DNA of 64,000 bases from Trichaptum fuscoviolaceum (Eukaryota; Basidiomycota; Agaricomycetes; Hymenochaetales; Trichaptaceae): NCBI GenBank assembly GCA_910574455.1, contig CAJSYZ010000005.1:1984001-2048000 (forward strand), written 5' to 3'. A program made the translations under genes and the position numbers. Positions within the stretch are counted from its first letter, which is position 1. Each line of letters opens with the position of its first letter. This document shows positions 1 to 12,000 of the stretch, piece by piece. The notes beneath the pieces are model-generated. The model made no database searches. It saw only the letters and a list, made by a program, of their open reading frames with translations, and was not told where the DNA came from.

Positions 1-1411
1 CCGGCCGCTCGGATCACCCCTCTCTACTCGTTTTCGGCTTAGATCTGGGCAACAACATCTTTCCCGCCCACACGCAGCTCCTTATTGTATCTATATTTCT
101 TCCAGCACAACTCCCCTGACAATCCCTCCTCTTCACTCTCTCTCCTAAGAGCAGAAGAACGACCGCAGAACTCTGCTACGTATATCCGGCCTTTTACCCC
201 AATGTGTGCACCTTGGAGACACGCTGGAGCCTGGAGGCAGACAAAAGTGAGGTCGCCCTGTTTTATCTTATAAATTTCTTTGTCGTATTGTCGTATTGTC
301 GTAAACAATGCCGTTGCGTCTCTTTGGCATTGCTGCGGCTGCCAGGGTGGCTCGGTCCGCCCACAACCGACTGTATAACAGCAATTAAATTCTATTTTTC
401 AAATTCTCCCGTATTTCCGTTAACATACGGCTTGCTCGAAGTAGGGAATGCAATTGCTATGCTCCTGTGCACGGCGGGCTGAATTTCAGAGAAAAGCAAT
501 ATATAACTGATGTCTGTTATGCAGGCAGTGTTGGGTGTATAAGCTGCAGTCACTAATGCGATGTCCCTGTCCTTCTCCCTTTGACTCCGAGTCTGTGCTT
601 CTTCCCCCATCATGGGAATGTAATCAGTGTACAGCTACTAATGAGACGGAGGCTCCGCAAATCTTACTGCGTCACTTTGCTGTCGGCGGATATAAGCTAA
701 CTGAGTGCATCCACGATATTATTGACGTGCGTATGATGCAGCTCATCAGATCCATGTAGGACCCAACCAACATAGGTCAGAGGGATCACCGTCTATGTCC
801 GGAAGTGTCGAGAGACCAGCTTGAACTCTGTCTATTACCAGGTCTCGATCGCAAATGCATGCAGACAAGCGGCTGCAGAATAACGTATAAAGCTACCACC
901 CTGTAAGTCATGGTCAGAAGAAGCAGGCAGAATCAGGCCTCGTGGCTAGATAGACAATACTTGAGAATTGAGCCCAAAGAAGACGATGGTAACATATTGA
1001 AGGGAAACAGGTTACATATTAGAAGCACGGAGTTACGAATGTTTAACATCCAGGAAGACCACATATAATTTAGACAGAATTCCTTCCACAATCATGTGCA
1101 TCGATCAGCGCTCACAGTTGCTCCTCCTTGTGCAGAACAAGGCAGGCCAGCCGCCTGTACGGCTTTAATCGATGTCGACTTTATAATAAAGTTTGATTCA
1201 AGAATTGAACTCAGTCCTATTTGTATGTTGAGAATCTTCTTCCTCTCCTGCAAAAGTAGACTAGCTCCGTGGAGATTGGGTCTGGTGAGAAGAAATAGTT
1301 GATCTACTATTGCCAATGAGGAGTGCAACGTCTTTGAAGCTCAGCCCTCAGACCAGTCGTTCGTGTTGCACCAAATATATACCCAACGTGGTAAACAAGA
1401 ATATTTCTAAT
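1..1411. other. No gene supported
   Basis: Short open frames occur on both strands but none has recognisable motifs, plausible splice extensions or codon bias like the neighbouring genes. I see no RNA gene or clear repeat here. The 3' end of the minus-strand gene starting at 2791 reaches 1412, so the last part is probably its 3' flank. Confidence 0.5.
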
Positions 1412-2791
1412 CTAGCCGTCCTCCATGTCGAAGTCTATGTCATCCAGTTCGCCGTCAGCTAGGTTTCGTAACGCTTTGATTGTTAAGGACAAGTCTGCAT
1501 GATAAGAGACGCCATGTGGGGAAAAGGTGCTATAGTCGGGGTCGGATTCATGGAAGCTAAAATCGCCGCGAGTCTGCAAGATGCGTCTGATGCGATGTGG
1601 CATGTCTTCTTGCGAAACATGCAGTCCTGACGATGCCGTACTCGTACTTGGCGCATCTGATACTGGGCTGAGCTCTCGTGCAGGGCCCAACGGTTGTATG
1701 ACAATTGAATACACAGAGGCTGAAGACACACGACGACTCATGGCCAGGGCTGGAGGTCGTGACTGGGGTGATGAATCTCTCGATTTACGTCTACCGCGGT
1801 CGATTGGAGCGTCATCGTCTCGTAGACTCGTTGGGTCATCATCCACATGAAGACCCCTTCGGAATGTGGGTTTGGACCAGCCCGGCGTAGCTACAATTCC
1901 TTCCTTTTCTTCAAGTCGCCACAGTTCAAGTCGCGCATGCCTGATTTCGTCATTGTCCGTCGCAGTCTTAAGCTTTTCAAATACGTTCCGCGTTCGTTCC
2001 CTGTTCTCTGGCGGGGTAGGTGCGCTAACATTTTCCCCACACCCACCAGGGAGATCCGGCGGCTCAAGAATCGGAGAACCGATGCCACGTATAACTTTAT
2101 GTCTATGAGCTTGGAAGAGATCCTTCTGCGGAGGCCGAGGAATTGTGGCCTGGGACGCAGGTGATTTGGGAATAGTTTCGTCGTCCTGAGGTAGCGCCGG
2201 TAAGATCTTCGAACGACGTGGCACAGAGCCGGTAGCTAAACCGCGATTGACACTCTGTGGTGGCCGCGTAAAGGTGTGATCGGTCGATCCGGAACTGAGA
2301 CCATCGCTCTGTGGAGGTAGGCTAACAGGTGTGTTCCTAGCCGGCGTAGGGGGGCCGCGTGCTCGCTGTCGCTTCCTGTCATTATAATTGAGGCGACCGG
2401 CTAAGTTGGGCGCACTGCCACTCGTGTTAAACTGGCCAAGATGAGCGCTCCTGGGAAGCTTTGAAGAGTCAGCATGTGCAGCTTCGACGGGTTTGGCTGG
2501 TTGGTCGGAATCCTCGAGAAAAAGAAAAGCTTCCGCCTTGCTCTCTGGACGGAATGATCGAGCAGACGTGTCAACGCCTTGCCGTCGAACTGCCTCTGAA
2601 CCTTGATCTCTGGTGTCCCCGCGTTCAGCGATTCGGGGAAAGGGCCTCGGGATGCCAGAGTCAGCCTTGTTACGTGGGCGTTTCTGATCTTTCGCAGGTA
2701 TTGGCTTATTTGAGCGCTGGAGGATAAAAAAAGTCCGTTATCTGTTATACTAGCTGCGATACAAAGAAAACCCACTTACTGGAACACTCAT
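1412..2791 (-). CDS. Unrecognised disordered protein, two exons, 438 aa
   Basis: Joining complement 2780..2791 and 1412..2716 gives a continuous 438-aa frame. The start is a 4-codon first exon (MSVP) ending at GTAAGT, followed by a 63-nt intron ending in CTCCAG. The ATG at 2789-2791 is preferred because the longest single-exon frame lacks an ATG near its upstream end. The protein is rich in Pro, Ser and Arg through the first 230 residues and has charged DDD and RGRRKSRDSS stretches. It ends in an acidic tail, DDIDFDMEDG. No enzyme motif, membrane segment or signal peptide is visible. I do not recognise the family. Low complexity and basic clusters suggest a nuclear or regulatory role, but that is inference only. 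Confidence 0.6.
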
Positions 2792-5123
2792 CCTGCCAGC
2801 TGAACCCAATCACTAGGTGGTTCTGTCGTTTTTGTCAAGACGGTATGATGCTAGGGTAGAAGTAAGTGTAAATGCCGGTTGCTGGAAGAGTTTTCAAGGA
2901 CCAGGAAACGTGAACTTCGATGTTCGACACGACCACACAGCGCAACCAGCTGCAGGTTTATGTCAGGCCAGAAGCGCGAGTCAGCGGCGCGCCCGACGCA
3001 TTGTGTGCATTCCGTCTCCAACTGTGGTCTTGGAAATGAAACACCACATTTCAGACACAACTAAACCACGCCTGAGCAGCTTTCCAAATGTGAGACTGAG
3101 TGGCATTCACAGCTTTCACAGTGAAACGGGCGCGCCCCAGCACTCGAAGAAACAGCTTCGTTTCTCAAAGGGTCCGCGAAAGGAGAACGTGGAAAGAGCA
3201 TGGTGGAAGGAAAGGAACAAGCACGTTTGATTGACAGGCCGCCGATCAGAAGATTCCATAAGAGGTTTCCAGCGGAGTTCGAAAATGGAAGTCCAGGACC
3301 GAGAGAAGGGAGAAGGTATACAAGCTCCGCCTCATTCACTTCTCGATGTTTGTCGCACGGTCTGCTCGTTTCTCCGAGGATAAGAGATGTAGTCAAGAAT
3401 TTATTAGCTGCTGAAACAGTACTTCAAGCCCACTACAGATCTTTTGCACCTTGATGATCTGCTGGGAGAGCACCCACCTACGTCCGCGACGTATTCCCCA
3501 AGTGCATGGGAAGACATCGAATGTTTTGGACAACCAAACCATGGACTCCTCGGTAGGAAGTCTTCATGAATTCCTTTCTCTCATCATCGTTACATCGGCA
3601 ACAGCGACGCTGATGGCTCCGAGAGACAGGATCCATTATATTTTCCCTAGATAGTGCAAATTGGTGCTGTGGCTTCTTGATGGCGAACAAGCAATCCCAT
3701 ACCTTCTTGAATCGATCCCTGGCACATACAGTGCCCCACAACCTGCGTAGGCCGCGCCCTGCGAAGCCTGACAAGAAGTTTTGGAACGCAAACGCCACAA
3801 GGATGTGGGTGATCGGGTGTGCGGCTCGGGTAGATAGAACCGCTGACGTATCGCTTAGATGCTGCCCCGGCCGGTACGAACGTCCTTGAAATTCCTGCCG
3901 CTAGGATTAGCCTTCATTCGGGTAAATTAAGCATCCTAAGACCGCGTAAGACCGTGAACCAGGAACCGCACTACGCCCATGCGAGGTTGTTCATCGTCCT
4001 TACGACGAAAAAGGTCGATGCACTCAGAAGGTAGACCTTCGCACGAACAGGGGCAGAAAGAAGTATTGTGTACATAATGTAGATGGAAGGGGAATCCTCA
4101 CTCACTAAATTGGCATCGTAGAATGCGCAGCGCCCGACCGTATACGGAGTAATGCTGTTGGTCTGCTAGAACAACAAGCTAAGGAGATGGAAGAAGAGAA
4201 CGAGGTTAATGAGAGAAACGAGGACAATTGAATAGATTAGCGGCGACCTACCTCTCGATCATCCGATAAACCCCTCTTCCTAACTCGGGATTAGATGCAC
4301 CATATCACCACATGATTCTTTCCCTCGTGGCCACTAATAAGTGAACTTGGAGGTCTCATCTTCTGAAGTTTCTACTAAGAAATGTATATAGCAGGTAAGT
4401 AGAATATCTCGTTTTCTGACGAACGTAAGGCGTAGCGCGTGCATGGGCGCGTGTACAGTACATCTGTGAACAACCCAGGATGAGGGTTTGCTGCCGATAA
4501 AGATACCTTGGGCTATAAATGATATAACATACCAGATATAAAGTTAGACACACCAACAGCCATGCTGTACAATGTTGATAACCGATTGGCCGCTCCCCTC
4601 CCATTGAAGTCTAACATCCGACATCGTGCCGGTCGACGAATGATTTCATTTTAGCGTTCCGAGTGCACAGCACATAATTTTTCTCATTGATTCACAGCTC
4701 AGCAAAGTGCAAGTATGGCTAACAGCTGCGCATCACGTAGAAGCATCCCTTCAAGTTCGTGTTGACACAGATAGAAGGAGCGAAGCTGATAGAACGAAAT
4801 CAAACAATGATTGTAATAAAAGCTCTATTTGGAGTCCGTAAAGCACAGAGCGGGCCTTTTATTACGGGCAACATCATTATAGAGTTGAAAAGGAGTGAAA
4901 GTGAAAGAAGGCAACAATGATGACCGTGAACTTGAAACGGAAAGAAGGAGATGTTGGCTCATGTCGCGTTGAACGCGTGACAACTTGAACGCGGCGTGAC
5001 AATTGCACTGCCTCTGAGCCTGAGGGAGATCGCCGTCACGCCGCCCCTGGCACGGCGGAGACGCGACGCGTTCAAGTTTCGAGCAGTCTTCCCGCCCTAT
5101 TGTTATCAATCTCAACCTGTGCC
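2792..5123. other. 2.3 kb without a supported gene
   Basis: Open frames up to 137 codons exist but they overlap on opposite strands, have no recognisable motif, and cannot be joined by good splice sites into a longer conserved protein. No tRNA, long repeat or inverted repeat was recognised. The segment before 5124 should contain the promoters of DCC1 (+) and of the gene starting at 2791 (-). Confidence 0.4.
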
Positions 5124-6492
5124 ATGCCAGACTACTCTTTGCACTTCGCAGACCATGGCGGATGTCAGACGGGAGTATTCCGATTAATAGAGCTCCCCAA
5201 GGAACTCATAGCCATTGCTGAAGGAACAATTGAACAAAGGTACTCTTCTTATGCCCTCTCGCTACATTCGATCCTCTGAACGTTACAAAGTCTAACAATC
5301 CACGGTGGAGTAGATGAAGACGCTGTCCTATGTACGACAGATCGGACTTTCTCTGTTCGCGCCGTCACGCTTTCAAACACATACTTCGTCCTCGCACCAT
5401 CACAAGATGAAGCAGACTGTGCTGTGATTCGTGGCAGTGCTCAGCAGATACTGGAGTTAGCGCCCTCCGTAGCAAAGCTGCATAAGCTCAATGGTCTCCT
5501 AAGAGGTCGAGAATATGATGGCTTTGAGTATGAAAAAGAGGGCAGAGGAAACAATAAGTCATATGTGAGTTCTTTACAGACATTCAACAACAACACCTAC
5601 ATTGTAGTGAAATCTCTCACAGAGTCTGGAAACCATCAGAGCATCTGTACAAGCAAGTGACAAGGAGTTTGAGGACGGTCTGCGGGAAAGACGTATCCTC
5701 ATCTTGAATGGAGAACTCCGACCTATCACAATGTCATACCTCAGCTCGGTCCTAGAACTGATCTTAAACACTATGGTTGCTTCTTCGCTACCCCTAGATG
5801 CTGCCCCCGTGGCAGATATCACAGAGACCCTCGAAAGCGATCACGATATTTCTTCTGAGGTTACTCAGCAAGTGATGTCCTGGTTCGGCAAAATTACCAG
5901 ATCGTCGTCAACTGAAACTGTATGGGATGCAAATGTCGAAAACATCGTCCGCCAGCTTGGTATAGGGCTTCTGAGTGGTTACCGAGTACGTTTTGCTAGA
6001 TTCATTGTCTCGTCTTTATCTTCCTTCCTCTCGAAATGAGCCTTGTTGCTAAAAGCTAAACTGTGCACAGAATGTTCCAACAGCGGAAGAAAATTTTATG
6101 GAAAAATGGAGACAAACTGCTGGAGACGCGTTTGAGGCCCGAGCGCAACTATCGCTTCTTTCGGTGCGTTCTTTGTCTGAATTCTTCACGGGCAAAGGAA
6201 ACGATCACCGATTTTTATCGTACGTTGGCAGGGAAACTACATTTGTCGCTCTTCACAAGAAGGTCGCACGCTGGCATATTTTCCGTCATCCGAGTTGCCA
6301 GTTTTACCTTCCGATCGATTTTCAGATTTATTCCTTACTCAGTCAAGATGGAGGGCGGATGAGATAGCTCCTTTCCTTAAAGAAATTGCCGTCGATAGCA
6401 AAGAAAGGGATAAATTATTGATGAAGTATGCACGGACTATGACGGACAGCGAAGGTCAAATATGGTATACATCCCGAAGTAATGCTATATAA
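5124..6492 (+). CDS. DCC1: Sister chromatid cohesion protein DCC1 (Ctf18-RFC subunit)
   Basis: Exons 5124..5239, 5291..5564, 5623..5985, 6071..6163 and 6232..6492 join in frame to 368 aa. Dcc1 forms a nuclear complex with Ctf8 and Ctf18-RFC, the alternative clamp loader that handles PCNA at replication forks and supports cohesion. The N-terminus has the family pattern FRLIELPKELIA (about residues 19-30), then an AVLCTTDRTFSVR strand, then KLNGLLRGREYDG near residue 115. The C-terminal part has the family's LPVLPSDRFSDLF and a WRADEIAPFL helix, as in the Dcc1 winged-helix region. Length is normal for the family (about 350-400 aa). The gene converges on the DUF262 gene with 94 bp between stop codons. 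All splice phases are consistent and nothing looks broken. Confidence 0.88.
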
Positions 6493-6586
6493 CTTTAACA
6501 ATCCATAAAGCTGCAAAACATGCAAGCGCAAAGCATAAGAACATGTAACAAGATTACTCTGATGTACGACAAAGATATGAAAGGGC

Positions 6587-8209
6587 TCATTTTCCGTTCC
6601 TAGCTCTCATAATAGGAGCGACTCCAATTACTTTGATAGGAGTAGGGCGATATTCGGCCTCGTCGTGTTCTTCTTTTCTTCGCCTTTTTCTCGAGGGAGT
6701 CGATGTACCTATTGTTGCACCCTCCCGCCCAGCTCTGCGCATCGCGCGATCGATGAAGTCCCAGAGGGTTGAAATGACTTGTCCATTGGCACGGATATCC
6801 TTATGGTGCTGTCGAACATCCTTTCGCAAGTTATCAATCTCCTTTGATATAGTCTTTTCTGTCGCATCATGCAAGACGGCGATCAGAACACCTATCGTCT
6901 TTGGAGTAAGTTGCTAGCAGAAACAATCGATAATGCGTAGCTCACCGATGAAGACAAATTCGATGGGCGAAACAAACTTTGCGTAGTCGTCTAATGGAGC
7001 TTTGAGTTCTTGATCCGCCGCTATCGCAAAATAGGTGTTTAACACCTTTTCAACCTGCTCTCTGAGAGTCTGAGTTGGGGCATCAGCGCGACGCAACCAT
7101 GACGCAAGCTTCTGAGATGTCGGTTGTGTGCGCTCCGGCAGATTCTCGATACACAGGATCATCTGTGCGAGGTTCTGGAAATGCTTACCCCGCCGGCTAT
7201 CCCACCTAAAGTACTCCGCAAGGCCGTGCCGTTCGTTCCGAATGTAGTCTGCGTCAAGGGATGTTATCCAGTCAGCGTAGGGAGTTGATATAGCAGCGAG
7301 CTTCTCTGTAAAGAGATATTCAGATACAGAATAGCTTATGAAAAAAGGCTCCTGTAGCTACCAGCGGCAGTGAGTGTCACTCCCATCTGCACTCTTTGAA
7401 AGATATCTCTTTCAATAATTCCATTGATACCTCGGTATTCAACTTGAAGACATTATCCACGATTCCACCAAGGCGCTTAGCAACAAAGGCGACATACCAC
7501 AGGTGATTTGTTTTGCTGCGAAGACGTTCTTAAAGTGTTCCGGAATAACTAATTTCTTTCCTGCACTAGGGGCCGTATAGTAGTATTTTCTTTTTGACAA
7601 GGAATCTTGGTCTATTGGTTTCATTCAGATTGCGCAACGCAGTACTTCATATTTTCTTAACGCACATGGTATCTAGCATAAGATGTTTGGTAAGCCTGCA
7701 AAGATATTTGTTCATATGCTTACCTGACCGTCGAAAAATGCCTGAATGGAAGTAAGTCGTTGCTTACCATCCATACAGATTCGCATTGGTTGTTCTGAGT
7801 CTGGCTCATCTGTGACAAGGAATAGCACAGGTGGAATATAGAAATTTCTGAAAATTGATTCTATGAGTGCGATCTTTTTCTCAAGCGGCCAAACGACGTC
7901 TTCTTGGTTATTAGGCTAATTAACATTCATTCAGGTCAGCCACAGCGCACCTCTCTGATATGGTGGGTTGAGATCAATATAACCTTCATGTATCATTGAG
8001 TGCAACTCGTATGTCGAATAAACAGTTGCGGAGGGGAGGGGAAGGGGATCGCTATAAATAATAACATATCAAAAGGCTGCGAGTCAACGTATCTTCTCAA
8101 TGACTCGGAAACGATCCTACCGAATCCTAAATCGCCCGTCGTCCTCATATTCTTCGAAATCGAAATCCGATTCTAGCTCATCGGCTTCTTGCTTCTCCGA
8201 GTCGGGCAT
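6587..8209 (-). CDS. DUF262-domain protein with a 7-nt exon
   Basis: Eight exons join in frame to 411 aa: complement 8121..8209, 7951..8051, 7724..7902, 7666..7672, 7498..7611, 7362..7442, 6946..7305 and 6587..6891. The fungal DUF262 hallmarks are present: GYIDLNPPYQRE (residues 53-64), an IESIFRNFYIPPVLF stretch, CMDGKQRLTSIQAFFDGQ (about 106-123), KQITCVEYRG and ERDIFQRVQMG. In bacteria the DUF262 fold occurs in GmrSD-type nucleases and other ParB-like NTP-binding proteins; the role of the fungal branch is unknown to me. The N-terminus is acidic, and the C-terminal tail (SRKRRRKEEHDEAEY) looks like a nuclear localisation signal. Exon 4 is only ATACCAT, needed to restore the family's FFDGQIP motif. 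No frame break is seen. Confidence 0.82.
7666..7672 (-). other. 7-nt micro-exon of the DUF262 gene
   Basis: The exon is bounded by an intron at 7673..7723 (GTAAGC...CTAG) and one at 7612..7665 (GTGCGT...ATAG). Including it gives FFDGQIPYQD without a stop. Skipping it, or using the alternative AG after 28 nt, shifts the frame into early stops. Confidence 0.75.
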
Positions 8210-9013
8210 TATCTTCAACGGTACGCAGATAAAGAACGTATCAATGAAGTTGCCAATAGAGTTGAAATGAACAACTTGAAGGCCAGTAACTTCTTCATTC
8301 TCAACAACTGAGCCAGCTCAGGCATCAGGGAAACTACTTTCTGCTTCATCAGGGAAACTACTTTCTGCTGAAAGTGACTTAAGTGTTACTTAAACGTCCT
8401 GAGAGACTGAAGTCTTAAATAAGGCAAGCTTCACTTATTCATGCATGTCCTCCCATTATTCAGGACAAGTTGGCTGAAATAAGTGCGGGCTGGCTTAAAT
8501 AAGGAAAGATGGCTGAATCAGTGCTCTAAGTGTTTCAGGCATTCAGCACCCCAGTGCTCCAGTGTATCATCCTTTAATTACAGCAGTACATAAGTGTTGT
8601 AAGACGAATTGCAGTGCTCAAGAGTCTAAGTGCATAAGAACGATCCAAGTATTTCATTGCATCAGAAATATATAAGACAACATTATGTAGCTATCAGTGC
8701 CTCAGCGTTCAAGTACATCAGTCATTTACGCAAGACTAAGCATAGCAGTCGCAATCATGGGATCCGCCACGACATTATCCCGAACCTCTGCCGTGACGGG
8801 CAGTGGCAGGCCACATTTCGCTGCCGTGCCTTCAATTCTGCATGTTCTTTGGCGTACCAGTAGAAACGAAGGCTGCTCTGCAAGTCGATGCTAATATAAT
8901 ATTGAGCGCACGGACAGAAACGAAAAGAAGAGGCTCACCAGTGATCGATTTGCCCTTAGAAGTCTACGCAGTCCGTAGCCGAATCCCATTTTGAAGCGTC
9001 GTCCTCCTCATGA
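8210..9013. other. Intergenic region with a short tandem duplication
   Basis: No gene is supported. At 8323-8369 a 23-bp unit beginning CATCAGGGAAACTACTTTC is present twice in direct orientation with a 24-bp period. The rest, to about 8640, is built of related CTGAAATAAG, TCAGGACA and CAGTGCT words, similar in flavour to the foldback element at 33.3-33.7 kb, suggesting remains of a non-autonomous element. From 8640 to 9000 only short unsupported frames are visible. Confidence 0.4.
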
Positions 9014-9038
9014 TCACCATCTCCACCTAAATCCTCGT

Positions 9039-9073
<35 letters not shown>

Positions 9074-12000
9074 CCCTCGCCCTCGCCCTCGCCCTCGCCC
9101 TCGCCCTCGCCCTCGCCCCTCAATCTTGTCAACACCCTCGTCCCCGCTCTCGCTCAGGTTGTCGTCACCCTCAGCATTAGCATGCTCGTCCTCTGCATCA
9201 CCTTCCACCTCGCCTCTATACTCAGCCCCCTCACGCTCTTCGCCCTTATCGTCGGTTCCGTCGGTTCCGTCTTCCCAATTATCAGCGCCTTCGTCATACG
9301 CTTTCTCGCAGGTCGAATCTGCATCTACAACGTCAAAATACAAGGAAAAGTCCCTGCCAGTGATACCCGATCCAACAAGTTCGGTGTTCTTTCTCGTATC
9401 GATATCTGTACTGGCATCGTAAGCTAGGAGGCGGGATCGAACCTTTTCCCAGTTTGATTCAGTGAAGAAAGAGGGATTCGACAACAAGTTAACATAGTCG
9501 TCCGTATGAGGCTGCCACAGAGCGCTAGTGAAATACCACTCAGCGCCGCCAAGTTCTTCTTTGATATTTTGCAACCGAGCCACCTGTTTATCAATGGCAA
9601 CCTTGACCTATCCATGAGAAGATCAGCGAATAAGGACAATATAAGTACTGAAAAAAATAGATACCGCTGTTGCCGCAAGGGCGAGGGCACCGATAGGCTT
9701 TCCTATGGTGTTTCTGTCCAGTATTTTATGCCGACCCATGGCCAAGACAATGTGTACGGACAACACTGAGACCACAAGGTCAGAGCAGAACAGTCCTTGC
9801 TTCTGTACATTTAGGGTCAATGCATGGACACAAAATGTGACAATAAATACTCTTTTACTTACCCTCTCCATACTATACCAGCTTTCCCATAGAAACGGTT
9901 CGGCTTTCTTCTTGTCAACTAGCTTCTGCAACATCTTCACAATTGCTTCGTTTTGCATTGACTTTGATTGTTCGCCGCTGATAAAACTAGCAACTGATTG
10001 CTCAGCTTTCTCAAACAGCTTCTTGCGCCAGCTATCAGAGCATCTCTGGGCCGCCTGAAATACGAGGATTGCATCTCAATTTGGTAAAGGTGATTTGAGA
10101 ATAAGTAAAAATGACTCAACTAGAGAACAGATATCGGCGAACTGAGTTTCGTAAATGAGTTCCACAGAATCAAACACTTTCCCCCACAATGAGCTGATGA
10201 GCTTATTGTCCGGGGTTTGCCATGGTGTGACGGACTTTCCAACTGCGCGAAATAGTGAAGGTAATAGAATATGAGTCCATCCTGCCTGAGTACCGGGAGG
10301 GAGACACTGGTTCGTCGCCCTTTTCCTGCCTGGCACGCGAGATCCTTCCCTTCCTTCATTTCGATCCTTGTCCTCAAGTCCCACTGATGTCTGCATATAC
10401 GTACATCAGCAAAATATGTCATAGAAATGAATTTGATTCAACAAACTGAGCTAGTAGTCCGAGAGACTTTGCGATGACCTTGATAAGCCCCAGTCACTAT
10501 CACTTCGGGTCCGGGGGTGCGGGACGCTCTCGTCATTGCAAGCGACGGTGCTCGAGGTGCTAACGACATCTTTCGACCACCAGACTATTAAGAAAAGAAG
10601 GTGAATGCTCACGTTTAGAGTGTATCAATCGACTCTCACTTACTTCATTATCAGCCACCAGCAACTGCCTCTTGCGATTAAAGGTAGCGGATCCAATCTC
10701 CGGCTGCAACACGTCAGAAAGCTGTTATCCATGGCAAAGTGAGCAGATCGAAAAGAAGCACTTACCGTCGTGTCGGCCTCAGGCCGATAAGGAATATCAG
10801 AGGGGTTCCTCTTCTTACTCAAGTCCTTTCCGCCTGATCAGATACAAACTTGAATGCCAATTACCATAGAATTGACACTTACTGTGGCACCGGCCTGTGT
10901 GTCCATGTCAATCAACAATGACTTATTGATCTTGACAGTCTTATTAGCCTATTGAGATGGTTTAAATTAAGTAAACATGAAATGAAGGAATTCATTGCAC
11001 GTGAAGGTAGAAGAATTACCACATTAACCTGAGAGTCGGTGTCTGGTGGCGACTTCCTCTTTCCGTTCTTTGTGACTGTGATGTCCTATTCATATGCACA
11101 CATTAGCGATCGACTCGAAGTGAAGAAGGAAACGAATAGTTGCTACAGGAGAGCACCGGAAGTGAGCCTACGGTGCATCGACGCTCACACATACCTGTAC
11201 ACGGGGTTCCAAAGCTAGTGATCGCACCTTACAACCATAAATAAGGGGGGGAACGAGAGAAGTTGAAATAAGATAGACTTACCGGTGCGCTAAGCTGCGA
11301 GTTAGCAGTCCTTTGTTTGCATCCTATGCAAATACCAATTCAGCAATGAAGGATATAGAATGAAGATCACTGTGCTTCGCTGTCTGGCACTCACCTGTCC
11401 ACCTGGTTTTATCTCGTTGTTCTTATCCTCGAGTACGGGAAGGGATTGCTTAGTAGAATGAAAAATGAAAAATGATATGACATCGCTTACCGTTGAAACC
11501 TGCGACCCGGAAAGAGTGTCATGCAATAACTTCCTTTTCTTCGAGTTGAGGTTGCTGCTACCTCCATCCTGTTCATGACACGGCAGTTGGCAGATAAATA
11601 ATAACGAAGGGATATGAACAAACGGTCATGGAGTAACTGACGTGAATCGAACAGAAATAAGTCGTACTCACACAAGCTTGAGCCGGCCTTGTTAGCCTCT
11701 TCGGATTGCTTCCGCCCTATAAACAAGTTATTCAGACTGCATTTGCCATTCTAATTCTCCGTCAACTCACAACATTTGATTCCGAATCGACAAGATGTGC
11801 CTTCTGTTGCACACTGATTGTGCTATTTTTTACACCATGATAGCTTGTAAGGGTGATTGTTTCTCCTTCATCCTCCCAGGGACTTAAGTTTTCATCATCT
11901 GGCAATGAGATGGTGTGTCTGGTGTAGCTTTGCGTCAGCAAGGCTCATAATACAGTGGTAACAAGGACAAGAGCGTCAATATTGCAGGTGAAGGACTTCC

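Noticed and set aside
3061..3396. Minus-strand 111-aa frame as a gene
   Set aside because: Ser/Leu-rich without motif, overlapped by frames on the other strand, no splice partners.
9033..9118. Tandem repeat considered as CRISPR
   Set aside because: Six-base unit without spacers, in a eukaryotic genome: a microsatellite.
8991..9422. Plus-strand 143-aa Pro/Arg-rich frame
   Set aside because: It is the antisense reading of the hexanucleotide repeat and of the last exon of the minus-strand gene; no independent support.
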